The notes below the pieces were generated by a model. That model made no database searches. It worked only from the letters and a program-made list of their open reading frames with translations, and was not told the origin of the DNA. DNA of 64,000 bases from an uncultured Alphaproteobacteria bacterium (GTDB lineage Bacteria; Pseudomonadota; Alphaproteobacteria; Rs-D84), in contig CAKQEW010000003.1 in the NCBI GenBank assembly GCA_934230415.1, forward strand, positions 62,001 through 126,000, given 5' to 3'. Of the stretch, positions 8,580-18,301 are shown in pieces. Position 1 is the first letter of the stretch, and each line of letters begins with the position of its first letter. Both the position numbers and the translations under genes were made by a program.

Positions 8580-9662
8580 ATGATTGAAACACTGACGTTG
8601 ACCGATTTTCGTAATCATAAAACCGCCCAGATTGTAACGGGGGGGCGTCATAATATAATTATCACCGGTCCAAATGGCGCGGGCAAGACCGCCGTGTTAG
8701 AGGCCGTATCAATGTTATCCGGCGATCGTGGCCTGCGCGGGGCAGGGTATAACGACATTGCACGATTTGGCGGTACGGGCGGTTTTTCTGTATTTGCCAC
8801 ATTAACAGATGACAGTGAAATTTCCGTGTATTTTAACCCAGGCGACACAAATCGCCATGCAAAAATTGATGGTGACGCGGTGTCACTGGCCACATTGGCG
8901 GCGCGCATGCGTATGGTCTGGGTTACCCCACGCGAAGACAGGATTTTTATTGATGGCGTATCAGAACGCCGTACATTTTTTGACCGTATGGCGGCCAGTT
9001 TTAATCCCGCACACAACGGTCGCGTGCAACGCCTGGCAAAATTACTATCTGAACGGGCGTTTGCATTAAAGAACGGTCGTGATACAAACTGGTTAAATGC
9101 GATTGATACGCAAATTGCCGGGGCCGCCATCGCGGTCAGTGATGCACGTCTGCGGTACGCGGGCGAATTGAATTATTTTTTGGAAAACGTCGCCGTTGGT
9201 GCAAACGGAATGATTGAACAGATGTTATTGTCTGGCATTCCGGCCGCCGCCGCCGAACGCGAGTATTTGAATTACCTGGGCCAGAATCGCGAATTGGTTG
9301 GTGATAAAATGGTGCTGGATGGTGCACATAAATCCGATTTCACCGTATTTAATACCAAACTGAATTTGCCGGCGAATTTGACCAGTACTGGCCAACAGAA
9401 AACCGCGCTGTTGGATATCATATTGGCGCATGCAAAATTACTGCATACAAAAACAGGCACCCGACCATTGATTCTGCTGGACGAGGCCGCCGCCCACCTG
9501 GATTCGGGTGCACGTGCGGCATTGTTTGCATCCCTGGGGCGTACCGATGCCCAGGTTTGGGCGACCGGACTGGATGCGGCAATTTTCAGTGATGTACCGG
9601 ATGCCACATTTGTTACTTGCACAGATGGCGAAATAAATAATATACTGGCGGCGGAGAATTAA
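8580..9662 (+). CDS. recF: DNA recombination and repair protein RecF
   Basis: A 360-residue SMC-like ATPase of the RecFOR pathway, which loads RecA at single-strand gaps. Walker A GPNGAGKT is at residues 30-37; the C-terminal signature and Walker B region are seen as TSTGQQKTALLDIILAH and PLILLDEAAAHLD. Length is normal. It has its own promoter with no ribosome site, and sspB follows after 3 nt. Confidence 0.95.
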   Translation: MIETLTLTDFRNHKTAQIVTGGRHNIIITGPNGAGKTAVLEAVSMLSGDRGLRGAGYNDIARFGGTGGFSVFATLTDDSEISVYFNPGDTNRHAKIDGDAVSLATLAARMRMVWVTPREDRIFIDGVSERRTFFDRMAASFNPAHNGRVQRLAKLLSERAFALKNGRDTNWLNAIDTQIAGAAIAVSDARLRYAGELNYFLENVAVGANGMIEQMLLSGIPAAAAEREYLNYLGQNRELVGDKMVLDGAHKSDFTVFNTKLNLPANLTSTGQQKTALLDIILAHAKLLHTKTGTRPLILLDEAAAHLDSGARAALFASLGRTDAQVWATGLDAAIFSDVPDATFVTCTDGEINNILAAEN

Positions 9663-9665
9663 GAT

Positions 9666-10127
9666 ATGGCAAAGGTTGATTATCAAACACTGTTGGACAA
9701 CGCATTAAAATCTGTGGTCAAAGATGCATTGATTCATGCCCAGATAAACGGTTTGGGCGACGGGACACATTTCTTTATCACGTTCAAAACGCGCGCACCG
9801 GGGGTGGTGTTGCCGGATTTCTTGCGTATACGGTACCCGGATATTATGACAATTGTGTTGCAGTATTCGTATAACAACCTGCATGTGTCTGACAAGGAAT
9901 TCGGTGTGCAATTAACATTTGATGGCCGACCGTTTTTCATCCGCGTACCATTTTCGGCACTGGTTGAATTTAAGGATCCATCAGTTGATTTTATCCTGAC
10001 ATTTCATCCCAAGGGTGCGGCGGCGGCCGATAACGATATGGAATTGCCATTGGACGAACGCCCTGATACGGTGCCCGACCCGGGGCGCGTGGTATCACTG
10101 GATGATTTCAGAAAAAATCGTAAATAA
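9666..10127 (+). CDS. sspB: SspB-family ClpXP adaptor (alphaproteobacterial type)
   Basis: A 153-residue SspB. The N-terminal domain (about 1-110) has the family features YQTLLDNALKSVVKDAL and FFITFKTRAPGVVLPDFLRIRYPDIMTIVLQ. An acidic, flexible linker leads to a short C-terminal tail VVSLDDFRKNRK, the type used to tether ClpX. SspB delivers ssrA-tagged proteins to ClpXP. The sequence matches the alpha-type family rather than the E. coli type, one of the better lineage clues here. It is coupled to recF. Confidence 0.88.
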   Translation: MAKVDYQTLLDNALKSVVKDALIHAQINGLGDGTHFFITFKTRAPGVVLPDFLRIRYPDIMTIVLQYSYNNLHVSDKEFGVQLTFDGRPFFIRVPFSALVEFKDPSVDFILTFHPKGAAAADNDMELPLDERPDTVPDPGRVVSLDDFRKNRK

Positions 10128-10157
10128 AAAAAGCCGGCATTTGCCGGCCTTTTTTTA
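10126..10157. terminator. Bidirectional terminator, sspB / accC
   Basis: A hairpin with core CCGGCATTTGCCGG (10134-10147), the reverse complement of the word at 3532, between A-rich and T-rich flanks at a convergent junction. Confidence 0.9.
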
Positions 10158-11504
10158 TTTCTTTTCAGCCAGATAATTTTCCAACCAGTGATTGTCAAAC
10201 TTTAATGTTTGAACATCACGATTCTTTAACAGTTTCTGCTGTAATGGGATGGTGGTCTTTACCCCTTCTATGACAAATTCATCCAATGCGCGCACCGCAC
10301 GCATAATGCACGCCGTACGTGACTGTGCATGAACAATCAGTTTTGCAATCATTGAATCGTATGTCGGTGGAATCGTGTATCCGGTATATACCGCACTGTC
10401 CACGCGGACGCCCAAACCACCCGATGGCGCATACAGCGTAATTGTTCCCGGGTTTGGAATAAATGTTTCGGGATCTTCGGCATTAATACGGAATTCAATT
10501 GCATGACCGTGTGGGACAACGTTTGCCTGGGTATATCCCAGTTTTTCGCCCGCCGCAATGCGGATTTGTTCACGCACCAGGTCAACACCATATACCATTT
10601 CAGTAACAGGGTGTTCCACCTGTAATCTGGTGTTCATTTCCAGGAAATAAAATTTGCCGTCCTGGAACATAAACTCAAACGTTCCGGCATTTGTATAACC
10701 CATTTTTTTCGCCGCAGATTTACAGATTTCAATCATGTCATCGCGCTGTTTCTGGGTCAGTGCCGCCGCCGGGCATTCTTCCATAACCTTTTGATTCTTG
10801 CGTTGCAGCGAACAATCACGTTCACCAAATATCACAACATTGCCGTGCTTGTCACCCAATACCTGAAATTCAATATGACGTGGATGCAGCAGCAATTTTT
10901 CCATATACAATGTGTCGTCACCGAAACCACTGCGGGCCTCGTTCTTGGTGATTTGGAACGCCGATGCCATTTCATCCGCACTGTGCACCGCACGCATACC
11001 GCGACCACCGCCACCGGCAGATGCCTTTAACATCACAGGGTATCCAATTTTTTCCGCCCATTTTAACGCATCTTCAACCGTGTCAACCGCGCCATCAGAC
11101 CCCGGCACCACCGGCAGACCACATTCAATCGCAGTACGCTTGGCATTAACCTTGTCCCCCATTTTGGTAATCATTTCGGCATCAGGCCCAATCCAAATCA
11201 TACCATGCTGGACAACCTTTTGCGCAAAATCCGCGCGTTCAGACAAGAACCCATATCCAGGATGAATCGCATCAGAATTCGTCAGCAACGCCGCCGTCAA
11301 AATCGCCGATTCATTCAGGTACGAATCCTTGGACGGGCCCGGCCCAATACACACAGATTCATCGGCCAATTGCACGTGCATTGCGTTTTTATCAACCGTT
11401 GAATAAACCGCAACAGTACGAATCCCCATATCGCGACACGCGCGAATGATACGCAGTGCGATTTCACCGCGGTTTGCAATTAAAACTTTTTTAATCGTGG
11501 ACAT
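10155..11504 (-). CDS. accC: Acetyl-CoA carboxylase, biotin carboxylase subunit
   Basis: A 449-residue biotin carboxylase. It has the N-terminal [14 protein letters not shown] segment, the ATP-grasp glycine loop [10 protein letters not shown] (about 163-172), [13 protein letters not shown] with metal and bicarbonate-binding residues (about 289-301), and EFRINAEDP. It carboxylates biotin on AccB for malonyl-CoA synthesis. Length matches E. coli AccC (449). Second gene after accB with a 2-nt gap. Confidence 0.97.
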   Translation of the reverse strand: MSTIKKVLIANRGEIALRIIRACRDMGIRTVAVYSTVDKNAMHVQLADESVCIGPGPSKDSYLNESAILTAALLTNSDAIHPGYGFLSERADFAQKVVQHGMIWIGPDAEMITKMGDKVNAKRTAIECGLPVVPGSDGAVDTVEDALKWAEKIGYPVMLKASAGGGGRGMRAVHSADEMASAFQITKNEARSGFGDDTLYMEKLLLHPRHIEFQVLGDKHGNVVIFGERDCSLQRKNQKVMEECPAAALTQKQRDDMIEICKSAAKKMGYTNAGTFEFMFQDGKFYFLEMNTRLQVEHPVTEMVYGVDLVREQIRIAAGEKLGYTQANVVPHGHAIEFRINAEDPETFIPNPGTITLYAPSGGLGVRVDSAVYTGYTIPPTYDSMIAKLIVHAQSRTACIMRAVRALDEFVIEGVKTTIPLQQKLLKNRDVQTLKFDNHWLENYLAEKK

Positions 11505-11506
11505 GT

Positions 11507-11947
11507 TTATTCAATAACAATTATCGGTTGATCAAATTCAACGGCCTGGCCATCGGTTACCAAAATTTCTTTGACAACACCATCACGGTCAGACTTAATC
11601 GGATTAAATGTTTTCATCGCCTCTATCAATGCGATTGTGTCGCCTGATTTAACCGATGCACCAACCGTAACAAATGGTTTTGCACCCGGTTCTGGGGCCA
11701 AATATGCAACACCAACCATTGGGGATTTCAGTGCATGACCAGACGCCACCGGCGCAGACGTCGCACCCTTGGCATCTGGGGCGGTCGCCGCAACACCAGA
11801 TACCGCAACCGCGGTTGCCTGCTGTTTTGATAAATGAATATGTTTGCGATAAACGCCAAACAAAAACTGGCGTTCCAATTCCAATTCTGTGATACCCATT
11901 TCGTCCATAATTTTAGACATGGATTCAACAGTTGCACGAAAAGACAT
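11507..11947 (-). CDS. accB: Acetyl-CoA carboxylase, biotin carboxyl carrier protein
   Basis: A 146-residue BCCP. It has an N-terminal helical region, an Ala/Pro/Thr-rich linker (about 45-70) and a C-terminal biotinyl domain with the biotin-attachment motif EAMKTFN (lysine near 112). The ribosome site AAGGAT lies about 9 nt before the start. It heads the accBC operon under a strong promoter. Confidence 0.96.
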   Translation of the reverse strand: MSFRATVESMSKIMDEMGITELELERQFLFGVYRKHIHLSKQQATAVAVSGVAATAPDAKGATSAPVASGHALKSPMVGVAYLAPEPGAKPFVTVGASVKSGDTIALIEAMKTFNPIKSDRDGVVKEILVTDGQAVEFDQPIIVIE

Positions 11948-11985
11948 AACTAATATCCTTTTTATTTATTTCGCATATTGACCAG

Positions 11986-12013
11986 ATTCTAGCACATTCA
12001 GGACACTTGTCAA
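11986..12013 (-). promoter_or_regulatory. accBC promoter
   Basis: On the minus strand: TTGACA (12013-12008), 16-bp spacer, TAGAAT (11991-11986). The -35 overlaps the end of yidD. The leader is about 30 nt and carries a ribosome site, unlike the leaderless genes here. Confidence 0.7.
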
Positions 12014-12258
12014 GAGACAGGGTCGTATCCCCATCCGCCACCGGGGCGACATCGCATTATCCGACGCACCGCCATCAGTCCGCCACGAAATGCACCGTAT
12101 TTTGCGATTGCGTCCATGGCATATTGGCTGCAACTGGGGGTAAAACGGCACGCGGCGCGCCCACCGATAAACGGCGAAATACACGCCTGGTACGCACGCA
12201 CCAGGGCCAGCGCAATTCGTGCCAATATTGTTGGATTATTTTTTGATGCTGCGTTCAT
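12010..12258 (-). CDS. yidD: Membrane protein insertion efficiency factor YidD
   Basis: An 82-residue YidD with the family signature RAYQACISPFIGGRAACRFTPSCSQYAMDAI and a C-terminal RCRPGGGWGYDPV. It is a membrane-associated helper of YidC insertase. The start overlaps the end of rnpA by 23 nt, the usual rnpA-yidD pairing. Confidence 0.95.
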   Translation of the reverse strand: MNAASKNNPTILARIALALVRAYQACISPFIGGRAACRFTPSCSQYAMDAIAKYGAFRGGLMAVRRIMRCRPGGGWGYDPVS

Positions 12259-12589
12259 ATTCGTGTTTCATAAATCGCAATGCGCGCACCATGGCGGCAC
12301 GCCCATCGTCACGCGCCGCATCCAGAATTGCACGCCGTGCGATAAAAACATAATCGGCCGCCGGATTCAATGCATCATCACCCGCAAATCGTATCCAGTC
12401 GCGCAATTTACGCTTTGCCAGGTTGCGCTGGACCGCGAAACGAAATGTCTTTTTGGTGGCAACCAGGCCAAATCGCGCATCGCCTGGGAACTTGGCCGGT
12501 TTTGCCCGAATTATAAAGTACGCACAACGGGCAATCGGATTTTCATCCGTCATTAAAAAGTCATTATGATTTTTAATTGTGTTTCTCAT
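12236..12589 (-). CDS. rnpA: Ribonuclease P protein component
   Basis: A 117-residue RNase P protein that binds the catalytic RNA to process pre-tRNA 5' ends. The FGLVATKKTFRFAVQRNLAKRKLRDW segment corresponds to the conserved FGxxVSKK...RNRxKRxxRE region; the second arginine of the RNR box is Leu here. The start at 12589 keeps the usual N-terminal helix. rpmH, almost always directly upstream in bacteria, is absent: the next gene is divergent mreB. Confidence 0.93.
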   Translation of the reverse strand: MRNTIKNHNDFLMTDENPIARCAYFIIRAKPAKFPGDARFGLVATKKTFRFAVQRNLAKRKLRDWIRFAGDDALNPAADYVFIARRAILDAARDDGRAAMVRALRFMKHEYERSIKK

Positions 12590-12599
12590 GCCGCCTATA

Positions 12600-12684
12600 A
12601 TACCAGAATCTGGTAATAATCAAATAAAAAAGCATATTTTTTATGTGTGGGTGGCTTGATTTTTCATTATTCACGATTTATAGT
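12600..12684 (+). promoter_or_regulatory. mreB promoter and palindromes in the rnpA-mreB gap
   Basis: -35 TTGATT (12656-12661), 17 bp, -10 TATAGT (12679-12684), with a leader to the mreB ATG at 12722 that contains AGGA. Just left lie a small palindrome ACCAGAATCTGGT and an A/T-rich inverted repeat (about 12625-12643) that could be operators for the divergent pair. Confidence 0.55.
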
Positions 12685-12700
12685 TGCAAAAAAGAAATAA

Positions 12701-13769
<1,069 letters not shown>

Positions 13770-13771
<2 letters not shown>

Positions 13772-13796
13772 AAAACGCCCACATGGGCGTTTTTTA
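13770..13796 (+). terminator. Terminator of mreB
   Basis: Hairpin AAAACGCCC, ACAT loop, GGGCGTTTTT starting at the mreB stop codon. Confidence 0.88.
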
Positions 13797-13812
13797 ATCT
13801 CTATTTTTACTG

Positions 13813-13840
13813 TTGCAATCGGGAAAAACTCTGTTATAAT
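13813..13840 (+). promoter_or_regulatory. Promoter of tRNA-Val
   Basis: TTGCAA (13813-13818), 16 bp, perfect TATAAT (13835-13840), 11 nt before the mature tRNA. Confidence 0.75.
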
Positions 13841-13851
13841 GCCCGATGCCT

Positions 13852-13928
13852 GGGTGGTTAGCTCAGTTGGTTAGAGCGTTACGTTGACATCGTAAAGGTC
13901 GTTGGTTCGAGTCCAATACCACCCACCA
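13852..13928 (+). tRNA. tRNA-Val(GAC)
   Basis: A 77-nt cloverleaf with acceptor GGGTGGT / ACCACCC, anticodon loop TTGACAT (GAC), T loop TTCGAGT, discriminator A and encoded CCA. Confidence 0.96.
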
Positions 13929-14027
13929 CAAATTTTCACCGCAGCGTCAGCAATGGCTGGAAATTTAGTGTCGCGGCGCAGTAACAAAACCGGACAACAA
14001 ATATAAATTTATTAGGAAATTAAAATA

Positions 14028-14105
14028 ATGCGAATGCAGAACTAATCTTGAATTAAAATTTCTGACGGGATTCTGTGCGGCGCCCCGTTGGGCGTCGCAT
14101 TTTTA
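14028..14105 (+). promoter_or_regulatory. metG leader: mini-ORF plus terminator (possible attenuator)
   Basis: A five-codon ORF (Met-Arg-Met-Gln-Asn-stop, 14028-14045) with AGGA 10 nt upstream. It is followed by a hairpin TGCGGCGCC...GGCGTCGCA and TTTTT (14075-14105), 18 nt before the metG ATG. A cagaa/ttctg pairing (about 14037-14041 with 14071-14075) could compete with the hairpin base. Transcription from the tRNA-Val promoter would traverse it. Only one internal Met codon, so attenuation is less convincing than at ileS; the hairpin may simply end the tRNA transcript. Confidence 0.45.
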
Positions 14106-14123
14106 TTTGATAAAGGCACAAAA

Positions 14124-16121
14124 ATGACAAATAAAAACAATAAATATTTAATTACATCCGCATTGCCATACGTTAACGGCGAATTACACCTGGGGCATTT
14201 GGTGGGTTGCCTGTTGCCATCTGACATTTATGCGCGTTTTTGTCGCGCACGTGGTCGCGATGTTCTGTATGTTTGTGGGGCCGATGAACACGGCACACCG
14301 ATTATTGTCGGCGCAAATGCCGCCGGTATGTCTGTCCAAGATTACGCAAACACATGGTATGAAAAACACTTGCAGGCGGTGCGTGATTTCAATCTGTCAT
14401 GTGACCTGTACGGGCGCACCCATACCGAACGCCAAGAAAAACTGATTCACGAATTGTTCGCGCGCCTGGATGCCCAGGGATTAATAGAAGAACGCGAAAC
14501 ATTGCAGCCGTTTTCAATTACTGACAACATGTTTTTAACAGACCGCCAGGTACTGGGCATATGTCCAAAGTGTGGTTATGAAAACGCACGTGGTGACCAA
14601 TGCGATAAATGTGGTGCAACATACGAAGTTGATGAATTAAAGAATCCACGCAGTGCGATTTCTGGGGCGTGTGACGTTGAAATGCGCCCGACAAAAAATC
14701 TGTTCTTTATGGCATCACGCGTGGAAAGCGCATGGCGCGAATGGTTAAAATCACATGCGCCAAAATGGTCAAAAACCGCCAGTGCGATTGCAAACGGTTG
14801 GGCCAGCGAAGGTCTGCGCGATACATCAATAACACGCGATTTGCCGTGGGGAATTTCTGTTAACAAACCAGGATATGAAAACAAGGTGTTTTATGTATGG
14901 TTTGACGCGCCATGGGGATACATTTCAATTTCCCAGGCCGCGCGTGAAAATTGGGATTCATGGTGGAAAAACCCAGATGCACACTATGCACAATTTATGG
15001 CCAAGGATAATGTTAAATTCCACGCCGTATTTTTCCCAGAACAACAGTTAGCGATGAACGATGGGTGGAAAACCGTGGATATGTTAAAATCCATGAATTT
15101 CCTGAACTTTGAAGGTGGTAAATTTTCCAAATCTGAAAAACGCGGAATATTCCTGGATGGCGCATTGGAAATCGCCCCGGCGGACGCGTGGCGTTACGCG
15201 CTGATTGCGTCGGCCCCGGAAACAGACGATACAGATTTCACATTTGCGCGATTTGCCGATATCGTGAACAAGGACCTGAATGGCATGCTGGGTAATTTTG
15301 TTTCGCGTGTTTGCAAATTAACCGCCAAGAATTTTGGCACAAATGTGCCGGCATCTGGCGCACACGATGCCGATTTGGAAAAACAAATTAATGAAAAGTT
15401 AACCGAACTGACAACGGCGCTGGACACATGCGAATTCCGCAATGCGGTTGCGGCATTGCGCGCACTGTACGCGATTGGTAACGAGTATATGACGCGATGC
15501 GAACCATGGACACTGGTCAAAAATGGCGATATGACGGCGGCCGCGGCGGTACTGAACGAATGTTTCCAGTTAATTGACCTGTATGCACGTGTATCTGCGC
15601 CATTTATACCGAACGCCGCGGAAAAAATGCAAAATATATTTGCCACGCCGCATGATATGACATGGCCGGAAAATTTTGAATGCCGCATCACAGATGGTGC
15701 TGAATTTGTTGTACCAGAAAACCTGTTTGCGCGCATTGATGATGATACGGTTGCGGCATTAACAGAGCAATATGCCCCACGTGATGAAAACAAAATCGTA
15801 CCAATTGTTGCAAAAATTGTTGCGGTAAAAAATCATCCGACGCGGGAAAATTTGCACATACTGACGGTGGATGATGGCACAAATCACGAATTGCAAATTG
15901 TATGTGGCGCACCGAATGTACGCGCGGGAATGATTGGCGTGTTGGCGCCGGTCGGCACAACGTTACCAGGTATGAAAAAGCCCATATCCCAGCGCACCGT
16001 CGCCGGCACAGAATCGTTTGGCATGATGTGCAGTGGCGCCGAACTGGGCATAAATGACAACAGTGACGAAATTGTTGAACTGGGCACTGATGCCATGATT
16101 GGCGATGCATACGAAAAATAA
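14124..16121 (+). CDS. metG: Methionyl-tRNA synthetase
   Basis: A 665-residue MetRS. The class I HIGH box is HLGH (YVNGELHLGHLVG, about 13-25), the zinc knuckles are CPKCGYENARGDQCDKCG (about 147-164), the anticodon-side WFDAPWGY follows, and KFSKS serves as the KMSKS loop. It charges elongator and initiator tRNA-Met. The last ~105 residues are an EMAP/Trbp111-type tRNA-binding domain whose wording matches the PheT B2 domain in this window rather than the usual MetG tail (both contain GMMCSGAELGIND). Start 14124 has AAAGG upstream. queH follows after 1 nt. Confidence 0.96.
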   Translation: MTNKNNKYLITSALPYVNGELHLGHLVGCLLPSDIYARFCRARGRDVLYVCGADEHGTPIIVGANAAGMSVQDYANTWYEKHLQAVRDFNLSCDLYGRTHTERQEKLIHELFARLDAQGLIEERETLQPFSITDNMFLTDRQVLGICPKCGYENARGDQCDKCGATYEVDELKNPRSAISGACDVEMRPTKNLFFMASRVESAWREWLKSHAPKWSKTASAIANGWASEGLRDTSITRDLPWGISVNKPGYENKVFYVWFDAPWGYISISQAARENWDSWWKNPDAHYAQFMAKDNVKFHAVFFPEQQLAMNDGWKTVDMLKSMNFLNFEGGKFSKSEKRGIFLDGALEIAPADAWRYALIASAPETDDTDFTFARFADIVNKDLNGMLGNFVSRVCKLTAKNFGTNVPASGAHDADLEKQINEKLTELTTALDTCEFRNAVAALRALYAIGNEYMTRCEPWTLVKNGDMTAAAAVLNECFQLIDLYARVSAPFIPNAAEKMQNIFATPHDMTWPENFECRITDGAEFVVPENLFARIDDDTVAALTEQYAPRDENKIVPIVAKIVAVKNHPTRENLHILTVDDGTNHELQIVCGAPNVRAGMIGVLAPVGTTLPGMKKPISQRTVAGTESFGMMCSGAELGINDNSDEIVELGTDAMIGDAYEK

Positions 16122-16122
16122 A

Positions 16123-16659
16123 ATGGAAAACGTAAAACTGGTTTTAATGTCGTGTTGTGCGCCGTGCAGTGCCGGCGCAATAAAACAGCTGGCCGATGGC
16201 GCGGTACCGGGCGTTTCTGACTTTATCGTATTGTTTTTTAATCCGAATATTTTTCCAGAATCGGAATACACAAAACGATTAAATGAACAGATAAAATACT
16301 GTGATGCACTGGGCGTTAAATACGCCGTTGGTAATTACGACCACGCGGCATGGCGCGCGCATGTGATTGGATTGGAAAACGAACCAGAACGTGGCGCACG
16401 ATGCAGCAAATGTTTTGAATTTCGTTTTAAATATGCGGCCGCATTTGCACGCGAAAATGGATATGACGCGGTGGCATCTGTATTTGGTGTTTCCCGGCAC
16501 AAGGACCAATCCCAGGTGGATTCCGCAGGGCGTGCGATGCTGGGCACGTGTTACATTCCGATTTCATGGGACGAAAAATTACGCCAACAAATTGGGCGTG
16601 CGTCTGATTTTTACCGCCAGAATTATTGCGGTTGCGAATTCAGTATTCGCAAAGTATAA
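16123..16659 (+). CDS. queH: Epoxyqueuosine reductase QueH
   Basis: A 178-residue QueH (former DUF208), which reduces epoxyqueuosine to queuosine in the tRNA wobble position. Its iron-sulfur and metal cysteines are visible: SCCAPCSAG near residues 9-17, CSKCFEFR near 89-96, and the C-terminal YCGCEF. SQVDSAG matches the family's substrate loop. It starts 1 nt after metG. QueH replaces the cobalamin-dependent QueG; no other queuosine gene is in the window. Confidence 0.9.
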   Translation: MENVKLVLMSCCAPCSAGAIKQLADGAVPGVSDFIVLFFNPNIFPESEYTKRLNEQIKYCDALGVKYAVGNYDHAAWRAHVIGLENEPERGARCSKCFEFRFKYAAAFARENGYDAVASVFGVSRHKDQSQVDSAGRAMLGTCYIPISWDEKLRQQIGRASDFYRQNYCGCEFSIRKV

Positions 16660-16688
16660 TTAACGCTGAACACAGCAAAGGAATAATT

Positions 16689-17564
16689 ATGTCACGCATA
16701 TTTGTTTTCCCAGGCCAGGGTGCCCAGACCGTTGGTATGGGACGCGAACTGTATGAAAATAACGCCGCCGCCCGCGCCGTATTTGACGAAGTGGACGACG
16801 CATTAAACCAAAAATTATCTGATATTATTTTTAATGGACCAATGGATGAATTGACATTGACCGCGAATGTTCAGCCGGCAATTATGGCAACGTCCATTGC
16901 GATGCTGCGGGCGTCTGGGGACGCGTTACCAGAATTTGTCGCGGGACACAGTCTGGGTGAATACACCGCCCTGTGCGCGGCGGGTGCGTTATCATTGGCG
17001 GACACGGCGCGGTTGTTGCGCGCACGTGGAAACGCAATGCAAAATGCGGTACCGGTGGGCCATGGCCTGACCGCGGTGATTTTGGGATTAGATATTGATG
17101 TTGTTCGTGACATTTGTGCCAAAACAGATTGTGACGTTGCAAACGATAATTGCCCCGGCCAGGTTGTTGTATCTGGGGCCCGGCAGGTGGTAGAGGCAAC
17201 CCTGGACGCCGCCCGCGCCGCCGGTGCACGTCGTGCGATGCCACTGGCGTTATCTGTGCCAGTTCATTGCCGGATTCAGGCACCGGCCGCCGATGCGATG
17301 CAGGATGCATTGGCGCATATTGAAATTCGTCAACCCGACGCGACGTTTATTGCAAACAAAACCGCCGCGCCAATGTCAGACGTAAATGAAATCAAGGCAG
17401 AACTGGTATACCAAATGACCCATGGCGTACGCTGGCGCGAAAGTGTTATGGAAATGCATCGCCTGGGGATAACAGAGCAGGTTGAAATCGGTCCGGGTAA
17501 TGTATTAACAGGACTGGCATCCAGAATTTGTCCAGAAATAACCGCAAAGAAATTGGAGATATAA
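16689..17564 (+). CDS. fabD: Malonyl-CoA:ACP transacylase
   Basis: A 291-residue FabD that moves malonyl from CoA to ACP. It has FVFPGQGAQTVGMG at residues 5-18 and the catalytic serine in GHSLGEY (about 88-94); active-site Arg and His regions follow (RGNAMQ, LSVPVHC). The start at 16689 is chosen for the direct FVFPGQGAQ start and the AAAGGA site upstream. It is coupled to fabG by a 2-nt gap; acpP and fabF, the usual next genes, are absent here. Confidence 0.96.
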   Translation: MSRIFVFPGQGAQTVGMGRELYENNAAARAVFDEVDDALNQKLSDIIFNGPMDELTLTANVQPAIMATSIAMLRASGDALPEFVAGHSLGEYTALCAAGALSLADTARLLRARGNAMQNAVPVGHGLTAVILGLDIDVVRDICAKTDCDVANDNCPGQVVVSGARQVVEATLDAARAAGARRAMPLALSVPVHCRIQAPAADAMQDALAHIEIRQPDATFIANKTAAPMSDVNEIKAELVYQMTHGVRWRESVMEMHRLGITEQVEIGPGNVLTGLASRICPEITAKKLEI

Positions 17565-17566
17565 TT

Positions 17567-18298
17567 ATGTTTGATTTAACAGGACGTGTTGTTTTAATCA
17601 CCGGTGCAACCGGCGGAATTGGTGGTGCGATTGCGCACAAAATGCGCGCCGCGGGTGCAACGGTTGTTGTATCGGGTCGCAATATCGCAAAACTGGAATC
17701 TGAATTTGGTGGCGACGGGTTCATTAAATTGCCGTGTGACCTGGCGGCCGATGGCGGTGCGGTTGAATTGGTCATGAATACGATTGAATCCGCCGGTAAA
17801 ATTGACGTTTTAATTAATAATGCCGGTATTACCAAGGACACATTGCTGATGCGTATGTCCGATGAACAATTTGACGATGTTATTAACACAAACCTGCGCG
17901 CATGCTTTAAAATGTGCCGCGCGGCGATTATGCCAATGATGAAAAATCGCTTTGGCCGTATTATTAACATGGCATCCATTATCGGCGTTATTGGTGGCCC
18001 GGGCCAGGCAAACTATGCCGCGTCCAAGGGCGGAATGATTGCGATGACAAAATCCATCGCAGCCGAGGTTGCATCCCGTGGTATCACCGCGAACTGTATT
18101 GCACCTGGATTCATTCAGACCCCAATGACAGATGTTTTGCCTGATGAATTAAAGAAAACCTATCTGGCCCAGATTCCGGCCGGCCGTTTTGGCACACCTG
18201 ATGACATTGCAAACGCATGTGTGTTCCTGGCATCGGACGAGGCATCATATATCAATGGCCAGACATTAAATATTAACGGTGGCATGGGACGCTTTTAA
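17567..18298 (+). CDS. fabG: 3-oxoacyl-ACP reductase
   Basis: A 243-residue short-chain dehydrogenase. The NADP-binding motif TGATGGIGGA is at 13-22, followed by NNAGI, catalytic Ser in MASIIG, the YAASKGG Tyr-Lys pair (about 149-155) and C-terminal NGQTLNINGGMG typical of FabG. It reduces beta-ketoacyl-ACP in elongation. Immediately after fabD, with GGAGA upstream. Confidence 0.96.
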   Translation: MFDLTGRVVLITGATGGIGGAIAHKMRAAGATVVVSGRNIAKLESEFGGDGFIKLPCDLAADGGAVELVMNTIESAGKIDVLINNAGITKDTLLMRMSDEQFDDVINTNLRACFKMCRAAIMPMMKNRFGRIINMASIIGVIGGPGQANYAASKGGMIAMTKSIAAEVASRGITANCIAPGFIQTPMTDVLPDELKKTYLAQIPAGRFGTPDDIANACVFLASDEASYINGQTLNINGGMGRF

Positions 18299-18301
18299 TA
18301 G

